Assembly: GCA_033557465.1 (NCBI GenBank)
Contig: CM066032.1
Span: forward strand, 1,313,444,191 to 1,313,508,190
Direction of reading: 5' to 3'
Source: Ichthyophis bannanicus
Lineage: Eukaryota; Chordata; Amphibia; Gymnophiona; Ichthyophiidae
DNA length: 64,000 nt
Shown here: piece by piece, positions 55,445 through 64,000 of the stretch
How positions within the stretch are numbered: position 1 is the first letter of the stretch
How the letters are laid out: each line of letters starts with the position of its first letter
Position numbers and translations under genes: made by a program
The notes under the pieces: generated by a model
What the model was told of the DNA's origin: nothing
Databases searched by the model: none
Seen by the model: only the letters and a program-made list of their open reading frames with translations

Positions 55445-58350
55445 TGTTCCTAGGGTTTCTAGGATTTTGTAGATGATGGTTAGGACTTTGTATTGTAGTC
55501 TTGAGCTGATGGGAAGCCAGTAGAGGTATTTGAGAATAGGAGTGATGTGGGTTTGCCTCGAGGCTTAGAAGATGGTATGAGTCACAGTATTCTGGGCTAG
55601 TTGTAATGGAAGAAGAGCGTGCTTAGATAAACCATGAAATACTGAATTACAATAGTCAAATAAAGGTGTGAGGATGGTTTGACAGACTGAACAAAATGTG
55701 TCAGTGGATAGGAGAGAGTGTAGATTCCATAGAGTTCTAAGCTTATAGTATACCCCTTTAGTGATGCTTTTGATTTGACTCCGAGGTATTTTATCTGAGA
55801 GCTGACTTGGATATCGCTGTTGCCAATAGAGGCATGGGAGCTGAAGTTGGGATCTTTTGTGATGTGGAAGAGCTCTGTTTTATTGAGGATGATAGATAAA
55901 TTGTGGAGATGAAGCCATTTGATTACTTTAGTGAAGCAATTTGAGAGTATAGAGTAGTCAGGAGCGGATGTGGAGAATGGTCTGAAGATCATAATGTCAC
56001 TTGTGTATATTTGGTACTCAACTTTGGAATTGTTGAAGAATGATGCAGAGCGGGTGGATATAAATGTTGAACAACAGAGAAGAGAGGGAGGATCCTTTGG
56101 GCACTCCTTGGTGTAAGGTGAAAGCTGATGAGGTTTGTGATTGAATTTTTATTCGTTGGGTTCAGAAGGTGATACTAAAATGGAACCATCTGAGGGGGGT
56201 GCCACAGTCTCCAATGCAGTGGCGTTAGTTGAGGAGAAGTTGGTGGGATATGGTATCAAATACTGCCGAGATGTATAGAAAGAGTAGGATGAGCCCCTGG
56301 GTGGTTGCTTCAATGCCTGTTATGAGTGAGTTTAGGAGGGAGGTCATGAGTGTTTCTGTACCATGGTTGGGTCAGAAACTATGTTGATGCATGTCTAGAG
56401 GTACATATGGGTTAATGTGGCCCTGGAGTTTGGTTTGTACCGCTTTTTCAATGAGCTTGGAGATGAATGGTATCCTGGTTATGGGTCTATAGGAGGCTGG
56501 TGAGTGTAGATCAAGGATTGGTTTCTTTAGTAGTGGTCTGATTGAAGCTTGCTTGAGGAAGTGGGGAAGGAATCCTTGAGAGAGGGAGGCATGGACAATG
56601 TCAGAAAGGATTGGTAGGAATTGATATTTTGTAATTTTGAGCCAAGTGACCAGGCAAGGCTCAAGTGAGGAAGGAAGTGGTGTTGATGCTGCTGATTATG
56701 CTGATGAGCTCCTCTTGCGATAATAAGTTGAAAGTGGTCCAGTGATGGTCTTGGGGGGGGGGTCTCTTCTTTTAAAATTGATATGGTCAGGCTGTGGGGA
56801 GTGGATGAGTTGTGTTTGGTTAGCAGGTAGGATGCCATATCCTGTGGGTTGAGAGTGTTGTTCTGGTTTGTTTGTGATGGGTCTTTGGTGAGTGATCTGA
56901 CAAAATCAAAGAGTTCTCTGGGTTTGTTGATGGAGCGTGAGAAGAGGTTGTTGTAGTACTCCTTTTTGGTGTTAATGGTTGCTTCATAGTATAAATTTAG
57001 TTCCAGTAGATAAAGAGTGGAGGAGTAGCCTAGTGGTTAGAACACTGGCTTGGTAACCAAGCAACCAGGGTTTGATTCCCAGTAGCACTCATTGTGGCCT
57101 TGGGCAAGTCACTTAACCCTCCATTACCTCGGAAGAAAGGCCTAGCAATCTACTTCTGGTGACACATTGCCAAGAAAACCCAGGAGCCTCTGAGTCACCA
57201 GGAGTCAGGACTGACTCAAAGGCACACATTGCATTGCAGATAAAGAGATTTGATTTGATGTCTTTGAGACTGTCTCCACTGTCATTCAAGTTGGCGCAGG
57301 TTGTGCTTCTGCACTTTTAGAGCTGTAGAGTACCAGGGAGCATATGGTCTTTGCGTTTTGTGTGATGCTTTAGGTGGAGCAAGAGTGGCAGCTGAGATGG
57401 TTGAGTTCCGTATGGACATTTAAGATTCAATGTCAGCCTATGTTGGTAATGCAGTTAGGGCTGGGATTGTTATTTGAAGGAATGCTTGTTGACTGAATGA
57501 CAGAAACCTCCGGGATGTTGTGGTGGAGCTCTGAGGTGGGGGTTGCATGGATGGTCTGGATATTTCAAATGAGATGAGGTTGTGATCAGACCATGGAACT
57601 CGCTGTACTGATGGTGGAGTATATACAAATGCATTCAAAAGCCGATCTGGGAAGAAGACCAAATCTAGGATACTGCCTTTTGAGTGGATTGGGATAGATA
57701 TGAGCTGTGTGAACTGTAGGTCTGTCATAGCATCAAGGAAGGCTGAGAAGTGGCTACTGGAGGCAGATGGGAGATTTAGATCTCTGACTAAAATGTAATC
57801 TTTGTATGTGTCAGAGTGAGAGCAGATTTCTTCCAATAATGTAGCTGGTTCATCAGTATTGGTGTGAAGGGGTCTGTACACCAGGCAGATGATGAAGTGT
57901 TTGTTAAAAATTATGATGAAATCAAGGTTGGGGATGGAGGTGCTGTTCATTGTGTTGAATCCAAGGTTTTTGTTGTGAAAATACATACTCCTCCTCCTCT
58001 GCTGGATGTCTGGGGGCAGTCGTGGATGTTGTGGGTGGTGATGTTGAGTTGGTTGGGTAGGATATTGTCATTTTCGGAGAACCAGGTTTTTGTGATGCAT
58101 AGTATGTCTAGGTTGTTGTCTATTACATGATAAAAGAGGGTTTGTATTTTGTTTTGGGCAGAGTGTGTATTAATGAGGGTGCATCTTATGGGCTTGTGAG
58201 GCTGCTCAAGGTTCTTGTGTTTGGATGGTGGAGTCTTTGAGCTGCTGTTTGTATTCTAATAAGGCATCCATATTTTCTGACATGGTGAGAGCTAGATGGA
58301 TGCCATATGTTTGATAGTCGGTTTTTGAGATTAGGAATAGAGGGTTATAT
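55445..58350 (-). mobile_element. L2-like LINE, 5' to middle part, split by a SINE
   Basis: On the minus strand, starting near 58150: endonuclease (SAQNKIQTL, NNLDILCITKTWF, SRGGGVCI, then RDLNLPSA and the SDHNLISFE motif at 57590), then a linker and RT pieces (PSLDHFQLI at about 56740, LHLHNLSIILNKTELF near 55880, and IKYLGVK near 55790). The endonuclease stretch 57986-57438 is 182 codons open. The RT palm is poorly preserved and the 3' tail is absent. A tRNA-derived SINE lies within it at 57018-57237. Confidence 0.85.
57018..57237 (+). mobile_element. tRNA-derived SINE, distinct from the CORE-SINE family
   Basis: The exact duplication AGATAAAGAG flanks it (57008-57017 and 57238-57247). A-box TAGCCTAGTGGTTAG near 57026 and B-box GGTTTGATTCC at 57069-57079 are clear. 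A GGCCTTGGGCAAGTCACTTAA block is followed by CTACTTCTGGTGACAC and GAGTCAGGACTGACTC, a 3' half different from the other SINEs here. It has no A-tail and ends in ATTGCATTGCAG. Confidence 0.92.
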
Positions 58351-58360
58351 GCGACTAAAA

Positions 58361-60819
58361 AGCTGTTTGATTATTTTCATCTAATTTCCATGTATTTTGG
58401 TGTGCTGAAAACAAATAAAATATTGAAAAAACTCCTAGACGTCATGATTTGCCACAACATGCAAAATTGTCTTCAAATTTATCAGATTTTTTCAAATTAC
58501 TATTAATTCAAATTACTATTAATTAATTCACATAAGTGCATTTAAGATATAAAATGCCAAAAAAACCTTAAAGGGGTTGTCCGAGTTATGTAAAAAAAAA
58601 TATAGCACCATAAATCTGATGGTCAGCAATATATACATAAGCTAAGCAAGTTTTAAGTCCGTGCTTCTAATGGTAGAAGGGGTTAATCTTTCCTGAAGAA
58701 TCCAGTGGGAGGGAGACACAGGGCAGATAGCAGCAGCTTCGGTCAGTGCAGGGGGGCGTGGCCAGCACTGTGATGTCTCCTGTACAGACACAGAGCTGCT
58801 CTCTCCTGCATGCCACACTTGTGCACGAATCATCATCAGGTTCTTGGTTCTAGGCTGTTCACACTTTTTCATCGCAATTCGTGTTAGCTCGTCATTCTTC
58901 AACCATTATGTTATGGCTCCGCGGAAGTGTATTAATTCGCCAGACAGTTTCTGTTTCATCTGTGGTGAATATACAGTGTTGAAGCAACAGCAGAATATTA
59001 CAGACTTTGTGAAAAAAGTATACTTTGCATACTTTGGACTAAAAATTGGAGATCAAGATAAAGTCTGGGCGCCTCATAAAGTGTGCAAACGGTGTGTTGA
59101 GGACCTCCGAAACTGGTTCAAGGGTAAGAAAAAATCTTTCCGTTATGGGATTACTATGGTATGGCGAGAGCAAAAGAACCATAGTGATGACTGTTACTTT
59201 TGTTCATGCGATGTGAAAGGGTTTAATTCCAAATGGAAGCATTCCATTTCATACCCCAATCTTCACTCGGCAATTCGTCCCATCCCCCATGTCATAGATA
59301 TACCAGTACCCAAGCCCCCTGCTACCTTGGAAGAGATACTTAACTCTGATGAAGGTGAAGTCATACCTGAACCAGATGATGAATCAAGTTCTGACTTTGA
59401 AGATGATACAAGACCAAAATTGTTTTCTCAGGAGGAGATGAATGATTTGGTAAGAGACTTGAATCTTCCCAAAGATGTCACTGAGTTACTCGGATCAAGG
59501 CTGAAAAGCAGGAATTTATTGTTGCCAGGAGTGTCATCTTCATGGTTCAGACATCGTGAAAAGGAGTTCGTTCCTTACTTCGCCCAGGAAGACAAGTTGG
59601 TTTATTGCATCGATGTCGAAAGTCTGATGGGTCAATTTAAAATCCAATATGATTCAGAACAATGACGTCTTTTTATAGATTCTTCAAAAAGAAGTCTCAA
59701 AGCAGTTTTACTCCACAACGGTTTTTACGCTTCCATACCTGTAGGTCATTCCGTACACTTGAAGGAAGCCTACGAGAACTTGGAATTGGTTCTTCGTAAA
59801 CTTAAATATGAAGACCATGGTTGGCAAGTGTGTGGGGACTTGAAGGTCTTGTGCATGCTGCTCGGGCAACAAGCTGGGTATACCAAATATCCTTGTTTTC
59901 TGTGTCTATGGGAGAGTCGAGACCAACAAAATCACTGGAACAAGAAGAGTTGGCAGCCGAGGGTGCTAACATTCGGTGAAAAAAACGTCCTCTGAGAAAC
60001 TTTGGTACCTTCCCATAAAGTTCTTCTACCATCTCTCCACATAAAATTGGGATTGATGAAGCAATTCGTAAAATCACTTCCAAGAGATGGAGAATGCTTC
60101 AAATACTTGGTCACCAAGTTTCCAGGCCTGTCGGAGGCAAAATTGAAGGAAGGTGTGTTCTTCAGACCAGACATTAGAAGGCTTATAGTTGATCAAGAGT
60201 TTGTCAATACCATGACAGATCCTCAAAAAGAAGGGTGGATTGCATTTAAAGAAGTCGTACAGAAATTTTTAGACAATAACAAAGATCCTCACTACAAAAA
60301 GATCATCGGACGAATGCTGAAAGCATTTCAAGCTTTAGGTTGCCTGATGAGTTTGAAAGTGCATTTCCTCCAGTCCCACCTTGACTACTTTCCTGAAAAT
60401 TTTGGAGCTGTGAGTGAGGAACAAGGTGAACGATTCCACCAAGACATTAAAGAGATGGAAAGGAGATACCATGGAAAATGGAGCATTACAATGATGGCAG
60501 ACTACTGTTGGATGCTTCAGAGAGACATTCCAGATGCTACTCACAAGCGTAAATGCACCAAGAGGAGCCTCACAAGGAAGAAGAATCGAGTTTAGTGTGT
60601 GTAGGTGAGCTCATTTCAGTCCAAAAAAGGATTTTCATGAAAATATTGTAATAAAACTTTAATTTTATAAGTCTATTTCCATTTATTTTGAGGTATTGCC
60701 TTATTTAACATAGTTACCTAAATTGTCAGGAAACGTGATGTCCTATGACAAAATGGAGGTCATTTTCAGTTTCAGCGCACCAAAAAACATAAAGATTACA
60801 AGGAATAACCAAAACAGCT
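58361..60819 (+). mobile_element. Unclassified DNA transposon with a nearly intact gene
   Basis: Imperfect inverted repeats bound it. The left reads AGCTGTTTGATTATT, then CCATGTATTTTGGTGTGCTGAAA. The right, inverted, reads AGCTGTTTTGGTTATT, then TATGTTTTTTGGTGCGCTGAAA. Together they cover about 52 bases with some 70-75 percent match by eye. One gene fills most of the space. I could not identify a target duplication, and the outermost bases are uncertain. AAGGGGTTGTCCG at 58571 resembles the TTAAAGG-type termini of amphibian Kolobok-like MITEs, but without a partner end. AATAAA lies at 60650-60655. Confidence 0.7.
58913..60595 (+). pseudogene. Putative transposase of unclassified family, two TGA codons
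   Basis: From the ATG at 58913 a single frame runs 560 codons, broken only by TGA at codons 251 and 361. The second fits a CGA-to-TGA change, the first possibly TGG-to-TGA. Visible parts are a four-cysteine zinc pair (C14, C17, C58, C61), a second C-x2-C (94, 97), an acidic stretch around 160-185, FIDSSKRSLKAVLLHNG at 254-270, CGDLK at 307-311, PCFLC at 327-331 and GERFHQD at 505-511. D256, D309 and E506 could be a DDE triad in an RNase H-like fold; this is inference. I recall similar uncharacterised proteins in aphids, spiders and cnidarians but no family name. No introns. It probably inactivated recently. Confidence 0.7.
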
Positions 60820-60919
60820 CTTGAAAAAAAATTTTTTGCAGACATGTGTAATTATTAGTTGTGAGAACAGAGGTTGGTGTGGTAGAGAGTAAGAGGAATC
60901 TTAGGATGGACAGCCAGTT

Positions 60920-61570
60920 TAGTGTGTGAGCCATATTGTAGAGCTAGGTGGAGCTTGGCACCACAGCCCTGTCTCCTTGTGCAGACGCACAGCTATGCCT
61001 TTCAGGGTTGTGTGGCCTAGCATGATGCTCAGCCCCCCTACCCACTGAGGCCTCTTTACCTGCGCAGCCGGAGTTGGATGCCCCTCCATATGGCTGTCGA
61101 TGACCACAGATTTAAATGCCAGCCCCCCCTGGTGTATAGCTCCCCCTCGTGCCACAGCATGGATCGGACAAGGTCTCACTCTCGTCAGGGCTGAAATTCA
61201 CAGTCCTCCTTGCCGCCATGCTGTTGGTGTCTATCTGCCCATTCACAGGGGGCTTTTGCACAGGCAGCCCACAAGGCCTGTGTGGCAGTGTCATCTATGC
61301 ATGGTTATGCCGGACAGGTGATATGCGGATTCATGAATACTTGCCGTCCCGCTTCTCTGGCCCCTGGTTTGGCCACATACACTGATAGGTTCCGGGCCCA
61401 GCACCTACACATCTATGCCGCGATGGGCGTCTGCCGCTGTGTTTGGTATGTGCTGCATTTTCATTGCTTGCCCGTTTTGGAGGTGCATGACTCACGATTC
61501 AAGAACTTTTCCTGAGTGGGTAACTTTCTACGGGTATGGGAGGCTTCAGCGCCTTGTTGAAAATCAGGCC
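60920..61570 (+). pseudogene. Degenerate region, possibly Harbinger transposase-derived
   Basis: Near 61330-61370 a reading SRFSGPWFGHIH is reminiscent of the RFPGSxHD motif of Harbinger DDE nucleases. Neighbouring frames (for example VICGFMNTC) would need frameshifts to fit. Nothing else is recognisable. The call is weak. Confidence 0.2.
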
Positions 61571-61589
61571 CGATATTAACAGTGCCTGT

Positions 61590-62010
61590 ATTACAATCTG
61601 GAATGTTTCTTGAGTTAATGCAAACTTGTGTGCCAGATTTTTCTGCTATATCACTTGATGGTCACAATATTCCTGTACATGACATGATTCTATGCTTGGA
61701 TGTCATTTTGGATTCAACCTTATCTACTGTAAGTGTTTTCTATGCATTCCCAGTTACTACATACAGTTTGTGGGTATTTTTTAAAATGTGAATGATTAGA
61801 GACCTAAAGTTTTACTTGACAGCTGAGGAGTTTCAGATGATGGTGACATTTTCCTATGTTGATTATTGTAATATTCTGTATTTTGGCTTACCTGTCTACT
61901 AAGATCTCTACAGAAGATAGAAAATGTTATGGTTTGTATTATTTTTACCCTGCAGAAAACAGATCATATCTCTCATTGCTATGAAGATCTGCAACAAATG
62001 GTTGCAGATC
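61590..62010 (+). mobile_element. L2-like RT fragment
   Basis: Frames read DVILDSTLS near 61700, then FSYVDYCNILYFGLPVY and KIENVMVCIIFTL, KTDHISH (61850-61980). This is the LGVILDSSLS...DYCNxLYxGLP order of L2-like reverse transcriptases. It is short and broken. Confidence 0.65.
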
Positions 62011-62199
62011 AAAGATCATATTTTATTTGAATGCCTTTGTATTAACATTTTTCAAATGCTGATTTTGCTATAGAATTGTCAATGCTATTTTCATGCTGTG
62101 CTCCTAGTTGTACTCTAAGTTCTAGCCTGTTGGCCCTTCTGGATGTCCCTCTATTTTCCTCTGCTCTCAAGATAAGTGGTTTAGTTTAGTTTAGTTTTG

Positions 62200-63360
62200 T
62201 TTTGTTTTGTTTATTCCAGTGTCTTCTATACTACCTTTTTGCTGTAAAAGAGCATTCAAAGTGGTTTACAATACCATCAATTCAACATAAGAAAAAGTGA
62301 AAGCTTCAAGAGAAAAAGGAGGGAGAAAAGATAGAAAACGGAAACTAAGAGACAGTATTCAGGTGCCATCTGAGGCAATGGTGGGGAACTCGCCAAAGCC
62401 CACAATAAAACAACGAGTTTTCAGCCCAGATTTGAATCTGGTATGATTTGACTCCTCTCTGAAATTATGGGGAAAGGAGTTCCATAGAAGAGGGTCAAAA
62501 CATGAAAATGAAGCATTTGTGGTGGACTCTAAATAACACATGTAAGCGGAAGGGAGACCGTGACAGTCATGAACCTCACTCCTAAGCCATACTCCAATGA
62601 TCTTACTCTCTCAAATTTACTGCTAATTCTCAGTGTTGTACTTGCATCGTGCCAAAGAGAGCCTCTTTCTGGAGTTTGTAAGATGTAACATGTATGGATT
62701 TATCAAGATGTGCCTGAAAATTCTTCTTAATCAAGCTTGTGGCACACAACATGATGGAAAATAACTCTATCTTTCTGCCACATTTTCTTGGTCTCTGACT
62801 GCATTTCTTGATACTTCCTCTCAACGCAATTCACAGAGTAGTCACTTGGGATTGAATCCTCTATAGTCGATGCTGTGCAAAGAACTTTGTGAATAAGCAC
62901 ACACATTTTAAAGTGAATCCAGAAAGGAAGGGGAAGCCAGTATAAAGCCTTTAATGTAGACGGAATACGATGAAACTGCCTAGTATTAGTTAGAAGTCTG
63001 GCTGCAGAGTCTGGAGAAGCTGAGGATGATGAAGCGAGGATTACTTTAAGCCATAATAAAGAGAATTACAATAGTTCAGGCAGTTTAGTACCAATGTAAA
63101 AACAACAGTTTTGAGATCAGTTATTTCCAGAAAAAGTTTCACGGTCTGTGTTTTTCTAAGAAAAAAAGAGACAGGAAATGATAACAGCAGAGATCTGCAG
63201 ATTAAATGTAAAAGCAGAATCAATTTTACAGTGTAATGTAGCGATACAGTTATATAATGCTACAAGTCCTATGAGACAAGGAGAGAGAGAAGGAAGAGGG
63301 CGCTGATGAGTCTCCCACATAGCCCCGTACTCAAGAAAAGGCATTTTCAATCATTGACCC
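62200..63360 (-). mobile_element. L2-like RT C-terminal fragment and tail
   Basis: On the minus strand: TLVLNCLNYCNSLYYGLK (63090-63040), SAARLLTNTRQFHRIPSTLKALYWLP (about 63010-62935), then FSCFDPLLWNSFPHNFREESN and RFKSGLKTRCF (62500-62400). A tail-like stretch reads TTGTAAACCACTTTGAATG and AAGGTAGTATAGAAG near 62270-62230, with TTTGT repeats at the end (62195-62212). It is a further L2 subfamily, in opposite orientation to 61590-62010. Confidence 0.75.
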
Positions 63361-63880
63361 TGTTAACTGGAATGCATTTCCTTTGTCCATCCATCAACAA
63401 CCGGATTAGTTGACTTTTTGTAAACTTTTAAAGGATTATTTAGGGGATTATTTTAGAAGCTGTATTTGAGTTGGGCATCTAAAAATGGGCACTTAGACAT
63501 GCAAAGCACAGCAACATCCCCAAACCCATTTTAGAAGCCAGGCATATAGATGTCCTGTAGCATAGCGGCTGTGGTGGAGGCATGACCTGGGCAGAGCAAT
63601 AGAGATGCACGTCGCGGTACAATTTCAGAACAGCACAAGCACATCTGGTCTTTATTGGGGAAATGTCCATGCCTAATTTCCTGCCTGAAAAATCCTACAT
63701 GTAAATTCATACACCAAACATATCACTGGCATGCCACTGCATGTCTGAGTATCTGAAATGGCAGGCAGGACAAGCATAGTCACCCCCCCCCCCCCCCAAT
63801 CAGAAATATCCCTCATGGCATGTCCATGTACCCAGTTCTGAGGCCATGTAATCCAGAGATGTCCACATTTGTAAAATGGT
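63361..63880. other. Unassigned stretch with poly-C tract
   Basis: TTAGGGGATTATTTTAGAAGC at 63440 resembles the minus-strand reading near 20395, possibly a shared transposon end. A C-run lies at 63782-63797. No gene is seen. Confidence 0.35.
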
Positions 63881-63886
63881 CTAGAC

Positions 63887-64000
63887 TAGTGGTTCTCAAC
63901 CTGTGGGTTGTGACCCCCACGGGGGTCGCCACAGGATTTAGCGATGGTCGCCTCGTCTCCGCCAAGTTAAAAAAAAAAAGTTAAAACACGCACAAGTTGC
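63887..64000 (+). mobile_element. Start of a hAT (Charlie-like) element, truncated by the window end
   Basis: TAGTGGTTCTCAACCTGTGG followed by GTTGTGACCCCCACGGGGG is the familiar hAT terminus CAGTGGTTCTCAACCTGTGG of vertebrates, with the first C changed to T. The inverted TGACCCCC/GGGGGTCG pair is part of the terminus. The body lies beyond the window. Confidence 0.75.

Noticed and set aside
57020..57090. Genuine tRNA gene
   Set aside because: A tRNA-like head only. It is flanked by a 10-bp target duplication that encloses a 220-bp SINE.
61149..61515. Confident transposase call
   Set aside because: Only one short motif resembles Harbinger and it needs frame changes, so it is listed at low confidence only.

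Overview
The window looks like intergenic or intronic DNA from a large, repeat-swollen vertebrate genome. An amphibian is the best fit, and a caecilian is my first guess. The basis is two DIRS-type tyrosine-recombinase retrotransposons, many CR1-like and L2-like LINE copies, tRNA-derived SINEs with a MIR-like core and an L2-type tail, Ty3/gypsy remnants, L1-like ORF1 remnants and several small DNA transposons. I found no convincing host protein-coding gene and no tRNA or rRNA gene. Species-level placement is inference.

Layout. 1-11.3 kb: an unassigned stretch; a CR1 3' end; an L2-like copy split by a TA-flanked Tigger-like element; CR1 fragments; two L1-like ORF1 fragments; a foldback MITE with 9-bp target duplications; SINEs; and a Ty3/gypsy integrase with its 3' LTR. 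11.35-17.56 kb: a plus-strand CR1 split by DIRS copy 1, which keeps all its domains and an open recombinase C-terminal half. 17.95-18.25 kb: a palindromic hAT MITE. 20.8-31.7 kb: one CR1 copy split by an L2 piece (itself split by a 1.3-kb LTR-like insertion containing a long ORF), by an unidentified 0.6-kb repeat, and by DIRS copy 2 (itself carrying a SINE and lacking the RT core). 31.7-44.4 kb: mostly unassigned DNA with minisatellites, foldbacks, L2 and CR1 tails, SINEs and a clean hAT MITE. 44.4-47.2 kb: a CR1-like copy and a 413-bp near-perfect hairpin. 47.9-53.05 kb: a CR1 copy split by a 3.3-kb hAT-like transposon that carries a large palindrome and a roughly 1.9-kb G-rich minisatellite. 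53-58.3 kb: L2 pieces, a possible PIF/Harbinger accessory gene remnant and a SINE. 58.36-60.82 kb: an intronless transposon with imperfect terminal inverted repeats and a 560-codon frame broken only by two TGA codons. The remainder is L2-like debris and the start of a hAT element that runs off the window.

The genes here are transposon genes and act only for their own elements: RT and endonuclease for the LINEs, RT, RNase H and tyrosine recombinase for DIRS, integrase for gypsy, and a putative transposase for the 58-kb element. All appear damaged. The most interesting items are the 58-kb transposon, the LTR-like insertion with an ORF open from its first base, the minisatellite-bearing hAT element and the hammerhead-like motif at 33.6 kb. 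All coordinates and alignments were made by eye, so edges without target duplications are good to about 10-20 bases.
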